DNA of 64,000 nt from Enoplosus armatus (taxonomy: Eukaryota; Chordata; Actinopteri; Centrarchiformes; Enoplosidae). The position numbers were made by a program, and so were the translations under genes. The notes under the pieces were generated by a model, which searched no databases, was not told the origin of the DNA, and saw only the letters and a list, made by a program, of their open reading frames with translations. Where the stretch lies: NCBI RefSeq assembly GCF_043641665.1, contig NC_092197.1, positions 20,935,650 to 20,999,649 of the forward strand, read 5' to 3'. Positions 12,524-24,169 of this stretch are shown here, in pieces; the first letter of the stretch is position 1, and each line of letters opens with the position of its first letter.

Positions 12524-12720
12524 GCTTTCACAGTGTGTAACTGTCAGTGCACAACACCCACATCGCACACAGCTTTCAGGGTAAATTAATGTACACACAC
12601 ACGCTCTCAGCTTTCACAGTAAATTACTGCAAACACAGACACACACCGTTATGAGCAGCTTTAAAACTGCAGACACACCACAGGGCTTTCACAACAAATT
12701 AGAAAACACACACACACTCC
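12386..12720 (+). repeat. Degenerate tandem repeat built on CACACAGCTTTCACAGTAAATT
   Basis: The segment GCTTTCACAGTAAATTA, in varying form, follows CA-rich spacers near 12390, 12523, 12570, 12618, 12658 and 12684. A pure (CA)n tract lies at about 12498-12523. Confidence 0.7.
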
Positions 12721-13039
12721 ATGTCTCACAGTGCCTCCGGGACAGTAAAGGAACAGTCCAACATTGAGTTTTTTTTTTTGTTTGTTTTCTGTCTTCCACC
12801 AGAGTCAGAGAAGATGGCGTATCAGTTTCATCTCTGTGCGTCCACGATGTGTTTAGCCTGGGAGCAAGGTAGTACACTGCTAGCCGAGCTCTATAACATA
12901 ACAGTTAAAGCTGACCCCTTCAACAACTCCAAAACAGTCCCGATTTCTCATAGTAATAACGGTAAAATTTCAGGAAAGCTGGATTATTATCATTGCAATG
13001 CTGATATTTTCTGGCCACAATCATCGTCGCGTTAAACTT

Positions 13040-13320
13040 ATCACACTGGCACATCCTTTAAAACCAACAATGTGCGAGTCCCTCTGGCTGTCTGTGGCAC
13101 CCAAAAGCCCACTGGTTTCGTCCGAAGATGTAAATCTTTAAAAAAAAAAAAGAAAAAGCTCACAAATATGTTGCTTTATTGTTAAATAAAAAGGCTCATT
13201 CATTTCCAAAAACAACTGCTCACTTATCAAACAAACAGGAGGAAATAGATCATTTGTCGGGGACTATTTTCGGCGGAGGATGAATCCACAGTCGGCGCTC
13301 TAATGAGTATTTGGGGCAGC
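13040..13320 (+). repeat. Dispersed repeat family D, copy 1
   Basis: The segment 13229-13320 (AACAGGAGGAAATAGATCAT, then GGGGACT, GGCGGAGGATGAATCCACA, GAGTATTTGGGGC) matches 46582-46670. AAAACCAACAATGTG also occurs upstream of both copies. Confidence 0.6.
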
Positions 13321-13419
13321 TAAACGGAGCTAAGGGAACGTGCAGCAGTGCGGCTCACGGGTGTGTTTTTAACTGCAATGGAGCTCTATGGCACAGAGGA
13401 AGAAGATTTATCCGGCTGT

Positions 13420-13670
13420 GACACACACACACACACACACACACAAAATAAAGCAGAAAAAAATATAGAATATCACAAGACCTAACTTTGAATAATGTCA
13501 GTGAGAAAATATACAAAACCGAAGCAGCTAAAAGATGCTACGTGACTCGAGTGTAGTGTGTTCTCTTCGACCTCCAGCATCTACTGTTTTCTGTGGGTCT
13601 ACGTGCCGTTATTCAACTTTCATCCATTAAAGTCAGGTTCCACCTTCAGGTCAGCTTGGTCACATAGTAT

Positions 13671-13708
<38 letters not shown>

Positions 13709-13813
13709 TCACTCAACGTTTTAGAGATTTTACTCACTCACCCACAGTGGTGGAGATTTACAGGAATAAATATCCATTTTAGAGGAATTTAAAACTAGAG
13801 GGCAGAGAGGAGT

Positions 13814-13858
<45 letters not shown>

Positions 13859-13996
13859 GTAGTACAGGGGTTTTTAACGGCAGCTGGCTGAAATGAGCCC
13901 TGAAATTGAGTGCAGAGAGAGAGAGAGAGTGAGAGGCAGTATGAATGTGAAGCGAGTGAATGAGCTCAGCAGTCTTCTTCTGCATAAATAGAGGTT

Positions 13997-14032
<36 letters not shown>
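13420..14032. repeat. Microsatellites: (CA)n, (CA)n, (TG)n, (GA)n
   Basis: Arrays lie at 13420-13445, 13671-13704, 13814-13850 and 14001-14032. Confidence 0.95.
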
Positions 14033-14037
<5 letters not shown>

Positions 14038-14257
14038 GGCAAGGGAGTGAGGGACACGCAGAACATTTATAGGCAAAATGATAAGGAGAGACACAGATTT
14101 AGTCTGCGTCGCCTCTACACATCAGAAGTCCTCCCTAATGTATTTATGCTGCCTTAGCACTACAGACAGTAAAATAGATGTCGCTATGTTTAAGCTCTTG
14201 CAGTGTGGGTAAAGTTTAACTGAGACCCTGCTATCTGTCTATCTATCGATCTATGTA

Positions 14258-14259
<2 letters not shown>

Positions 14260-14300
<41 letters not shown>
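14260..14300. repeat. (AT)n microsatellite
   Basis: An uninterrupted AT run of about 40 nt borders a family A MITE. Confidence 0.95.
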
Positions 14301-14301
<1 letters not shown>

Positions 14302-14306
14302 TAATA

Positions 14307-14545
14307 GAGTTGTTGCAGGGTTGGCGTATTTTTGTAGGCAAACCCGGAAGTTAGCGTTGCCCCGGTAACCACAGACCTTATTTCAGGCATGTACCCAAAA
14401 ACCCATTCAAAGAACCCCACTGACTTCGAGTTGAGGGAACCTGGAAGTGTAAGAATGCTGACTAATTTTCTGCTGTCAGTTAGCAGGGGCAGTATTTCAG
14501 CATTCAGATAAATAGACTACAATAGTCAGATTTGGGGTGGTTGGC
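14307..14545 (-). mobile_element. MITE family A, copy 3 (inverted, internally deleted)
   Basis: It begins GAGTTGTTGCAGGG next to TA, as at the other family A ends. It then jumps from the right-end part (GTATTTTTGTAGGCAAACC) to the left part in reverse (CCACAGACCTTATTTCAGGC). The middle of the element is missing. The far end, about 14450-14545, matches 7502-7640 in reverse. Confidence 0.7.
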
Positions 14546-14850
14546 AGCAATCTCTAAGTTAGCAGCAGCAGTGAAATGTATGAGTATCGACAGAAGCTAG
14601 CAGCAACATATCAGTTAACAGCAGTGGTAGGTGTTAATGGCAAGCAGTTAGCAGAGGCAGTAGCTCCTGGTAGAGGCGATAGCATACAGCAGCAGCAGCA
14701 GCCGCAGCAGTTAACAGCAGCAGTAGCAGTTAGCAACAGCAGTAGCGGTTTATGACAGGCACTAGCAACTTCTAACTGCAGGTGTGACCGCTCCTGGCAA
14801 TGGCACCAACATCTGCAGCAGCAGTTAGCAACAGTACCGTGACGATATTT
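14546..14850. repeat. AGC-rich trinucleotide-like stretch
   Basis: Runs of AGCAGC and TTAGCAGCAGTAG motifs, degenerate, with no defined unit. A similar style of sequence lies at 57312-57880 and 58340-58600. Confidence 0.7.
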
Positions 14851-15128
14851 CCAAGTGAAACAGGAGAGGCAGGCAGGGAGGTAACGTTGGGAGGAATTCG
14901 ATTTGAGCGTTCAAAAGTGGGCTCAACGCACCGCGCCTTTGCTTGCTGGCTAACTCGTGAATCTTAGCTCTGTGCTGCTAAAAGTTGAAGATTGTTTGAT
15001 TTTGTTTTTTGTTTTGCAGGAAGAAAAACACAATTGGATTTTGATAATAAGTATACAAAGAAATATATTTTTTGTAATTGTTTTGGCATATATTGTTAGC
15101 TAGGTGCACAATACGACCGGGGAGGTGA

Positions 15129-15400
15129 GCGGCATGGTGGGGCAGTGGTTAGCACTGTCGCACGGGAGGTAAAGCTGGTTAGAGCGGGTTGGGGGTTCGA
15201 TCCCCGTCATGTCGAAGTGTCCTTGAGCAAGACACTGAACCCTAAGTTGCTCCCGATGGAGACCAGCACCTTGCATGGCAGCTTGGTCGCCATTGGTGTG
15301 TGAATGTGTGAGTGAATGGGTGAATGAGACTTAGCTGTAAAGCGCTTTGGGAACCGTGAAGGTTGAAACGCGCTATATAAGTGAGATCATTTACCATTTA
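15129..15400 (+). mobile_element. tRNA-like SINE, copy 1 (most complete)
   Basis: The head has an A-box-like TGGGGCAGTGG at 15138-15148 and a B-box GGTTCGATCCC at 15194-15204. The body is GTCCTTGAGCAAGACACTG, the tail GCTGTAAAGCGCTTTGGGAA, and the end CATTTACCATTTA. Further copies lie at 21125-21337 (-), 34961-36338 (+, interrupted), 39807-39940 (+) and 49681-49920 (-). The tRNA origin is inferred from the box motifs; their spacing is wider than in a tRNA. Confidence 0.7.
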
Positions 15401-16979
15401 TCTACACGGGTCAATGTTAAGCATATAGCAGTTAGCAGCAGCTTTAGCAAAGACCAGCAACCGCGGCAGTTAACAGCAGCAGATTCGATGTATGCTGCCA
15501 GCTGTTTTCATTCACTGATGTGAGCGAAGTGAATGGCTGTATAGTCAGCTGACCATCAGCTGATCTACCTGGGTGCATTCCCGCCTGAACGTATGCCAGA
15601 AGGCTCTTGCTGTGTCTGAGGCAACTCGTACTTTGGGCCACAAAACAAAATCAAATATAATGGTAACCCTCGGCCAGGGCGTATATATGTGGGTTGCGTG
15701 ATGGGAGAGAGAGAGGCAGTGATCTTGCTGTCATCCAGTGCCTCTCGCCCACTGCAGCTCGGCGTACTTGCAGCTCCATGGTCATCATTTTACAGAGTTA
15801 TTTTGACCAGGTTGATCCCCAGTGCTTCAGTGTTTTTATTAGAACACAGAATATGCTCTGTCAAATTTGAAAAGGAAGTAAATGTCATGTTCCTTTACTT
15901 TCTTTTATGTGAAACTCTGTTAGAAAGTTGAATTTAGCAATATAATTGTCGTCCAAACGTTATTCTCTTACACATGTAATATTCACATCATAATAATAAC
16001 CTTTATTTATAAAACCATCCATGTCGAAGCACATAAAACTGCTTGTTTCGTGCCCAAACCCAGAGCCCGTAGACTGCGCTTTGTCCATTTATTGTAGGTA
16101 CAAGTTATAATTCTCCAGTGCATTGTTTGTATTTTTTTTGTAACACAGGCAAAAAAATGAAAAATAAAGAAATAAAGAATCACATTTCTTTGCTGCAGAG
16201 GCCTCAGAGCTGAAAGCAAAACTCCCCTACAGATCATTCAGGCGGCAGAAACAATATAAATGCAGAGCAGCTTGTAGAAAATGGACAGAGTGATGGGAAT
16301 AAAAAAAAAAACACGAGGCTGTGTGTGTGTGTGTGTGTGTGCGCGCGCAGGTATCATCTGTCGTCGGGCGGACTGCGGTGTAATTTTCAGCACTTATTCA
16401 GATGGTTTTCTAGCTCTTCTTCTGTGGTGTCTGACTCTATTATTTACCCTGCTCGCCTATTTTGGACTGAGAGTGATGCTTTACTTTCTCAGCGCCGGCT
16501 GGTCTTTTTTTTTTTTTTTTTCTCGGCCGGGTCACTGAGCAGGAACGAATCCGCCCTTCACACCCCGAAATCTCATCTCATACAGAGACGAGAGGAGGTG
16601 TGTTAACACTCCTCTGTTTTCCATCTACCCCTCTTTTTTTCTTCCAGTTTCACCTCCCGTCTGGTCTTCACTCCTCTTTCCTTCCTTGGCTCTTCATCCC
16701 CTTTTCCTCTCCTCCTCCTCCTTCTCCCGTCTCTCCTGTTTTTTTGTTCCCCCCTCTTCCTCTTTGTCCTCCATCTACATTTCTTTCCTCCGTCTCCTCC
16801 TCTTTCTTCCTTCTCGTCCTCATCTTTTTCTCCTCTCGTTCCCTCTGTCTCCTCTTTCTCCTATTTCCCTCCATCTCCAGAGGAGAGGACGACAGCTGAT
16901 GGCGTTTTAGACACACACACACACCACTGAGCATACACTACAAAGTGAGAAAACTCATCAGCTGTGGTCTGTCACTGTA

Positions 16980-17024
<45 letters not shown>

Positions 17025-18408
17025 ATTGATTATTGCTGTGTTCTGCCTAAGGGATTATAGCAGTATAATTGGTGGCAACTTAAAAGCCAGAACTACTGTA
17101 ACACTGCTGATCACACACATCACACACACACACACACACGGTCTCCTGGGGACCTGCAAGGCCTCTCTCAATCTGGGTTCTTGGCAGTCCTGATTGTTGT
17201 TCTTGTGGACTGTGGTGAAATTGCATCAATCGCCGCCCAAGTCCTCATTTGGCCGAGATCGGTTTTTGCTCGTTGCGCGACTTGCGTGTAAACTCGGTCC
17301 GGACAAAAGATCCCAATCGCGCACTTCTTATCGACCGGCAGCGATGGCGGAGGATAAGGAGCCAAACCCTGTCACACCGTCACCGTTTTATTATACCATG
17401 ACTGTTGGCGTGTAGGTAGGGATATCAATTATGTGTGTGCTGCTGTGTTTTTTGAAAGCTCTCAGAGTTGAAATCCGTCATTTTGTCTAAAAAAAATTTT
17501 ATTGGGTAGTTGTACAGAAGCGCTGACTCCTTCAGTGTCTAGATCTCACCACACTTCAGCGAAAACGAATACAATACAATGCAAATGAACAGGGGCAGTG
17601 TGGTGTGTGATATCAGATTTAGTCGTGTTGTAAACACACATTACACCTCCAGCAAGGGATCAAGACTTTTTTTTTTTTTTTTTCTTGGCTTCGCTTCACT
17701 TGGGGAGCTGTCATGTCCATCCATCTTTACGTGCAGTCTATGGCTGAGACTAGTCACCCTGGTAACCCCACAAGCCCTCCGCCTGGCCTCGCCCACCTAA
17801 TTAGCATATTAAGATCCCAACGATCGCAAAGCAGGCTCGAGATAACAATAACATTTATTAATCACCAGGTGTAATTGGACCAGACGTCATTCTCCAGATA
17901 AAGTGTCCAGATACAGATGCTGGTTATTATCGGTTCAAACGTCCTACTTCATGTCGGAGAATCCACCAAGTGTTGCACGAGTCTATACAGCTCCACTATC
18001 AAACTCTTTAGTTGGAAACCCCCATATATCAACTCTCCCAGGAACAAAATCCTGACTTTGAAGCACATCTGTTTGAAATGTCTGAGTGAATCCAGCATGG
18101 CTCGTTATAAGATCACATGACTCTTAGTCTTTGCTAGCAGATGATTGATGACTAAACTCTTCAGATGCTCTGCCGCTTTTTTCTTCTTGCCTGTGATCTT
18201 CTTTACCACTCTTCTTCCTCCTTTTTCTTCCTTCTTGTCTCTTCCACATCTTTTCCGTTCCTTATCTGCTCATCTCATCGGCCATTTGCTCCTTTTCTTT
18301 GACCACCTCCTTTTGCTCACCTCCTGCACCCCCCCCCCCTCCCTCCCCCCTCCCGTCCTGGTCCCCTGCTTCTCCTCCCTTCCCCTCCCCTGGATGAACT
18401 ATTAACAG
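15401..18408. other. Gap: intron 5' of FN3-1 with microsatellites
   Basis: (TG)n lies at about 16317-16340, poly-T at about 16503-16521, CT-rich DNA at 16600-16880, (TG)n at 16982-17022 and (CA)n near 17117-17140. The stretch 18145-18408 is CT-rich. No exon was recognised, so the Ig-domain exons of dcc must lie outside the window. Confidence 0.6.
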
Positions 18409-18558
18409 AGGCCACGCCCACTCAGTACAGACCCGCCCAGACACCGCCTCCCCCTCCTCGCCCTCCCCCTGCTCCTCCTGCTCCTCCTGCTACCCCTGCT
18501 ACCCCTGCCCCTTCTGGCACTCCCTTGACTTACTCCTCCTCCTCTGATCCCCCACCAG
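18409..18558 (+). other. dcc: C-rich pyrimidine tract or alternative Pro-rich coding extension of dcc
   Basis: These 150 nt lie between two AG sites (18408 and 18558) that share the same phase. Read in the dcc frame they hold no stop and would give about 50 residues rich in Pro, Ala and Ser, with short PPA and TPA repeats. As intron they are the pyrimidine tract of the 18558 acceptor. I favour intron because vertebrate DCC has a shorter linker, but the open frame is noted. Confidence 0.5.
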
Positions 18559-18718
18559 TGTCCCCCAGCCCAGGCGTTGCCCTCCCCTCTGCCCCCCGCG
18601 ACCTGGTCCCTGTCCTAGTGTCCAGCCGATTTGTCCGACTCAGCTGGCGCCCCCCAGAGGAAGCCGGAGGAGCTGTGCAGACCTACGGCATTTATTACTC
18701 GCAGGATGGCATCGAAAG
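18559..18718 (+). CDS. dcc: dcc exon: linker and first half of FN3-1
   Basis: This exon encodes the end of the Ig4-FN3 linker ([14 protein letters not shown]) and strands A to C of FN3-1 ([18 protein letters not shown], then [18 protein letters not shown]). The donor is AAG|GTAAGA, leaving a codon split after two bases (AG), completed by the first base of the next exon. I chose the acceptor CCCCACCAG at 18558. It has a long pyrimidine tract upstream and enters in phase 1, and it gives a linker length like that of vertebrate DCC as I recall it. A second AG at 18408 (ATTAACAG) enters in the same phase and would add exactly 50 open codons rich in Pro, Ala and Ser. The domain assignment is firm; the 5' boundary is not. 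Confidence 0.9.
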
Positions 18719-19038
18719 GTAAGACGGGACTTTTGGATCCTGAATCCTTCTTTTAAGCTAGTGGTTCCCAACCTGGATGTCTGGACCACAAAGTTATATA
18801 GGCATCATTCATTTGCTTGTGTTTTGTCTGTTTGCATGTGTTCTTAGGTTGCGTTGGTGTGTTGAGCTCTCAGGGCCACCGTATAAATCAATTAGCAATC
18901 CATCAGAGTGAACATCCCATTGGCATTACTTTCTGCCAAAGTTTTGTATTTGCATATACAAATCATTATTGTTGAGTGAGAGAGTTCATTCTTGATCTTG
19001 GAAAATACAATAGATAATAATAATAAATGGACCTTAAC

Positions 19039-19468
19039 TTAAAGCTACATTAGGCAATATTATTGAATTATAATTTCGGTTGAAATAACTCATTTTGACC
19101 GTTGCATGTCTCTAACAATATCTAATTGAACGGCTCCTTTAAAAATGTGTGTCTGTGAGCACCCGCCCCCCTTTGTATTTAGTCTTTTAAAAAAACTGGA
19201 CCAATCAGGGTTAGCTGGCACGCAACAAAAACATCAACTCTGTACAAACAAGGGCTTCTGGATTGGAGTGTGAATCAGAACCGTTGGAAGAGAGGAATCA
19301 AAACGCCCCCTGATTACCCTGATTGGTTGTTTGATTCAGACCTAAATCACAGACACACATTTATTTAAAGGAGCCCTTCAATTAGATATTGTTAGTGGCA
19401 TGCAATGGTCAAAATGAGTTATTTCAACCGAAATTATAACTCAATAATATTGCCTACTGTAGCTTTAA
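19039..19468. mobile_element. Palindromic TTAA MITE, family E, copy 1
   Basis: The arms are long inverted repeats of about 125 bp, nearly identical. The left arm starts TTAAAGCTACATTAGGCAAT and the right arm ends ATTGCCTACTGTAGCTTTAA. TTAA lies at both borders. A partial second copy ends at 38362. Confidence 0.85.
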
Positions 19469-19479
19469 GACTCCATTGT

Positions 19480-19815
19480 GGTGGTGACATGCTGACACGT
19501 GGATGTTGAGCAGGTAACATTTCGCCTAGTTTAGTGTTTTAGCACGCTAACATTTGCCAATTAGCACCAAACACAGCCGTGGCAGATGGGAATGCCATTA
19601 GTTTTGCAGGTATTTGGTCATAAACCAAAGTGTTGAACAAATTGAGATTTTGACCTGACGATGGCACTAGGTGAAAAATCGGGGGATCACCGAAGTGGTC
19701 AAGATTCATCCACTGTGGACCATCAATGTCTATGCAAACTTTCATGGCAAATCCATCCCATAGTTGCTGGGATATTTCAGTCTGGACCACAGCGGTGACT
19801 GCTAGCATGGCTAAA
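19480..19815 (+). repeat. Dispersed teleost repeat family F, fragment 1
   Basis: It contains TTTAGCACGCTAACATTTGC, TTAGCACCAAACACAGC, TTTCATGGCAAATCCATCCC and GCTAGCATGGCTAAAAAGG. The first half recurs near 24340-24430 and the second half, in reverse, near 21880-22010. It is a high-copy fish repeat type, from memory. Confidence 0.6.
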
Positions 19816-20214
19816 AAGGTAGATGAACCCATGTTGTAGACTTGAGGGTGTGTGAACATAATGCTGTATAACAGGAAGGTCCATGCTATTGACTTGTAAA
19901 GGGACACAGGACTGATGGCGTTGGAGTTGTATACTAACAGTTTGTCAAAGACAACACTTTTTTGCCTTTGATCACAGCTCTGCTGCTCTCAGCAGCTCTG
20001 AACGTTTACTAGAAAAGTCTCTGGGTGACATGTTGGCAAGTCCCCCGCTGATGTTAAATGGTAACCTCTGACAGTTGGGGCTCCAGCTGAAGGCTTCACA
20101 TCCAGGCTTTTAAGCTTTGTTACACCAGGGACTAACCGGCCTGCAGTGCTTTACTGCTCTGAACGGTACGCTGGACAAAAGAGCCACTGAAGTTCCATCA
20201 TGAAACGATGTGAC

Positions 20215-20480
20215 GGAGAGATTCTGTCAGTCCTAATGACTTACAGAAAGAACAGAGGCAGAGGGGTTTTGTCAGTTCTAATGACTTAGAGAAAAACACA
20301 GAGATGGGGTTTTTTTTCTTTTCAGCACTAATAACTTGCAGAAAAAAATGAGACAGAGGAGGCAGGGAGGGAGGGAGGGAGACGGAGAGGGAAAACAATA
20401 AAAGATTACAGGAGGAAGGGAGACAGCAAGAAGGGAGGATGACATTTTTTTTTTTGTCAGTTGTAATGACTTCCAGGAAA
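20215..20480. other. Gap with degenerate AATGACTTRCAGAAA tandem motif
   Basis: TAATGACTTACAGAAA, TAATGACTTAGAGAAA, TAATAACTTGCAGAAA and TAATGACTTCCAGGAAA recur at about 20235, 20278, 20329 and 20463, in GA-rich DNA. This is a degenerate tandem array without coding. Confidence 0.55.
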
Positions 20481-20594
20481 TATATTGAAAAAAAGATCAA
20501 GAGAGAAAAATGGAAACAGAAGGAAAGCAAAGAGTATTAGATGGACGAAAAGATGAGCTTTCACTCTCTATTCAGAGGCTTCTGGCCGAGTCGC

Positions 20595-20640
20595 TACACG
20601 TCATAGCTCAGCATGTCATAGCTCAGCATGTCATACTCTT
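20595..20640 (+). repeat. Short tandem repeat, 16-nt unit
   Basis: Two and a half copies of GTCATAGCTCAGCAT-type units. Confidence 0.7.
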
Positions 20641-21124
20641 TATTGTTATTTTCAGAATATGTTAGGGTACTCACAGGTGCCACCATTTTGCACGTCAGTG
20701 GTACTAAACATATTCTGGTATTTGTCCCACACAGGTGTTGCACATGTTGTACATGCAGCCTACACTCTGTGACAGGAACATAGCTTAAACCTATTTCCAT
20801 GATAAACGCTGGACCTCCGCCCATTAAGGATTAGGCTGCATTCAGACGGAATCCGACGGTTGCGTCGATTAACGGAGGGTTGTGCAGCGGTGTAGGAGTG
20901 ACACTATGTGGCCCATTTGTGTGACATTATGTTGTGAACTTTAACCCCGCCCCCCCCAAATCCTGAAGGTGGTGGTAATGCACTTAAAAGCAGTTTGCCA
21001 ACTGCTTCTAAACAACAAAAGCGAAGGAGAAGAAGAGCTTAGACTTAAACCCTGACAAGGGCGGGCTTGTACGAGTGATCATCTGTCAGATCATCAACAG
21101 ATTAGAAACACAACATTTACTTTC

Positions 21125-21337
21125 GGTAAATGGTCTCACTTACATAGCGCTTTTCAACCTTCACGGTTCCCAAAGCACTTCACAGTTAAGTCTCATTCAC
21201 ACACCGATGGCGACCAAGCTGCCATGCCACGCCACTGAGCAACTTAGGGTTCAGTGTCTTGCTGAAGAACACTTTGGCATGACTTGGGGGGATCAAACCC
21301 CTACCACCTCGCGCGTGACGGTGCTAACCACTGCGTT
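21125..21337 (-). mobile_element. tRNA-like SINE, copy 2
   Basis: Reverse orientation of the family at 15129: TTCAACCTTCACGGTTCCCA, then AGTCTCATTCACACACCGAT, GTTCAGTGTCTTGCTGAAG, and GGTGCTAACCACTGCG at the head end. Confidence 0.75.
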
Positions 21338-21530
21338 ATATTTGACTGATCCGCACCCCAAAATGTAGATCCAATGCCAACCCAGGAAGCAGCGTCCTAT
21401 ATGTCGGGAAGCAGAAAGTAATGGTTTGGAGGTCGGGATGGTGGATGGGCAAGTAGCATGTCTGCCTTTTCTCACAGGAGACCAGAGTTTGCGTCCTGTT
21501 ACAGGCTAACCGCAACCCTTCCCTAACCTT
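21338..21530. repeat. Dispersed repeat family G, copy 1
   Basis: TTTGACTGATCCGCACCCCA, AATGCCAACCCAGGAAG, GGTCGGGATGGTGGATGG and AAGTAGCATGTCTG recur in the same order at 23908-24090. Confidence 0.7.
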
Positions 21531-21869
21531 GGGTGAGAAAGGTCCTGCCCACCCTGCTGTCAAGCAGAGAGAAAATAAGGAGAAACACCAGAAAGATGAT
21601 GGGATGAGTCCGTCTCTCACCGTCGGTGAATTATTAGTTTTTGAACGGACGGAATGACCCCGGACTGTGGCCTTTGAAGGGCAAAGAGAATTCACGCTGT
21701 GTGACAGAAGCAGACCTGCTGGTTAACTCGACATCCAGCTTGGCCTCTCAGCCTTTTTACTAAAATATGGATTCATAAACCCTGAGAACTCCTCTCAACT
21801 CTTGTGTTTTCTGTAACCTTTGTGTCTCTCTACTGCTGCTGCTGATATTGGGTGATTTGTTGCTCGGTC

Positions 21870-22025
21870 AGTTTGTCAGTCCCAACACTTTGGTCTAGAG
21901 ACAGATATCTTGATAATTACCTAGACTGGCATGACATTTGGCAGTGGACAATCTCAGTCTGCTGAGGACTGTGGTGACCTCTCGACGAAATGGGCCCTAA
22001 AATTTCACCAACTTTCCCTTTCTCA
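21870..22025 (-). repeat. Dispersed teleost repeat family F, reverse fragment
   Basis: CAACACTTTGGTCTAGAGAC and TGGCATGACATTTGGCAGT look like the reverse of the second half of family F at 19650-19800, with strong divergence. Confidence 0.4.
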
Positions 22026-23690
22026 AGCTGTCTAATTTGCATGTTGTGTCTTGTTTATTGAACGACAGTATTTTAATGGGATTTTAAGTAGGATGATTAA
22101 TGGACTGGTTGATGGATTGCAATACTGTGAAGAATTTAAAATTGGGTTTTCTGCAGGTTCTTGTAAAGGGTGAAGAAAACCCACCAAATAGGGAAAGCCG
22201 TCCCTTAATTGCTACCTTCAAAGGGAATTAACCTTTCAATCGAGGTGAAAACGCTAGTGTCGGCTGGGTTTTGTTGACGGAAGAGTTAGGAGAGAGAGCT
22301 CAAACCTGGCAACCCAACAACTGATTGACTGAAATATATGACCTCTTATAACTCGCTGTCACAGTGCTGCTTGTACTAGGAAAAGTGAGATGAGGATCAA
22401 CATGTTATGACATTTTTAAAAAGAACAGCCTGTCAAAGAAATAATCCCACGGCAGGGGATACAACTGAAACCTTAAAGGTCTGGTAGCGCCCTGCCTTTA
22501 AAGCAGTCCGACAGTCCAACAGTGGAACAGATCCTGGAAAACCTTATCTCCAAATTCATTGCAATGGTCTAGTGATTAAAAAATGGTCCATTTCCTTTCA
22601 CAATCATCAATATAGTTATAAAGAGTTATAGGGTTACAGGCACTGGCTCCAAATTTGGTGTAATTAATAACTAATTAATTGATTCCAATATAACAAGGGT
22701 ATAAGGGGGTGTTGACATTAAGTAAGGGCGTTTAATGGATGAAAGCCCCTTAGAAATGTTCAAATAGCTTATTGTTTATGTATGTATTATTTTTATATTT
22801 CAAGGGGTTTTCACCCATTAAAGGTCCCTTAAAATATTACAGTCCATTATGGGGTTGCCAGGTTTGAGCTCTTGTTGTTAACTAAAAAGATACATGTAAA
22901 TCAGACAGTTCTCGAGTTGTTGGAAGTCTTTGTGCTAAGCTAGGCTAACCATTGACCTATCTCTGTAGTGGACACACAGAGATACACCTCACTCTGGGGA
23001 AGACAAGAACAAGAGGATGCACCTACATGTTTCTATCAAGGATGTATAAAGAGAGCTGGCTATAGCGTCGGAGGCGTATGAATTCCTATGAAAGTCGCTC
23101 AGTGGCGCAGTTCAACTTCCGGGTTAAAAATTACACAGATCTTCCACATAGCTTCCACATTGTGTGGCCCATTGAGCAAGCGCACTACCATCTCCTTACG
23201 ATAATGTTTAGGAGCAGCAAGGACAGAAAATGGTCTCACACAGATGTTTGATTTTTGATTGTTTTGTTTTTTTTCAAACATAGCATAATGTCCTTCATCC
23301 ATATGTAAAGAGAGATAGGGGTATCTCCATTTGAGTAGTATAGCTCCTTGTGAAAGGTAAGAAGATTGATATCAATCTCGTGTCATGTGTGTTGTGTGTG
23401 GATCTTGATTCAGGATGTCCTTAGCTTAGCTTAGCTAGCATGGGTGTTAACAAATACACTACCGACACCTCTAAAGCTCATGAATGAACATGCGGTGGCT
23501 CATTTGTTCCATGCGTACACAAACGTGTAATGTAACGTAACGTGTAATGTAAAGTGAACAACAGTAACAACAATGGCGGATTATTGCTTTTGTTAACGTC
23601 TCGCGCAGCAGCCCTTTGATAGACTTCACATAAACCACACCAGACGTTGGCACTCTGGACCCAGTTAAGCAGTGACACGAGAACACATGT
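22026..23690. other. Gap: intron between the FN3-1 exons, nothing recognised
   Basis: No exon-like sequence. A GTGCTAAGCTAGGCTAACC motif at 22932 resembles fish repeat debris also seen near 30603. Confidence 0.4.
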
Positions 23691-24090
23691 TCTTATGAAT
23701 GGATGCTGTCAGTCCACAAAGGTGCACAGGTGTCGCACAGGTGTACATGCAGCCTACAGTCTGTGGCCGGAAGTAGATAAATACTGGACCAGCTGTTATG
23801 GTTTTGTGACTGTAGACAAGACTCATCTCAGCAGACCCAGACAAGGGAGTCTGAGCTGGCTCTCCTCTGTCCACTGCAGTCCAGTATCCCTAGAATTACG
23901 TCTATATATTTGACTGATCCGCACCCCAAAAAATTACGTCCAATGCCAACGCAGGAAGTATCATATAAGACGTGTCTTATATGTCATGAGGCAGAAAGTA
24001 AAGGTCTGGAGGTCGGGATGGTGGATGGTCAAGTAGCATGTCTGACTTTGAGACCACAGTTGACGTCCTGTTAGAGACTAATCACGACCT
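23690..24090. repeat. Dispersed repeat family G, copy 2, with related upstream part
   Basis: 23908-24090 matches 21338-21530. The upstream part GTACATGCAGCCTACAGTCTGTG matches 20748-20772. The two copies therefore share a longer, broken element. Confidence 0.6.
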
Positions 24091-24169
24091 TTTCGCTAAC
24101 CTCAACCATACTGTAGTTGTCAAGTGCAGATAGCATGAAAATGAATAATTTTAAGAAGCCTACAGCCAT

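Noticed and set aside
16600..16934. Open frames of about 75-100 codons on both strands
   Set aside because: Pyrimidine-rich intron DNA gives Phe/Leu/Ser/Pro on one strand and Arg/Glu/Gly on the other.
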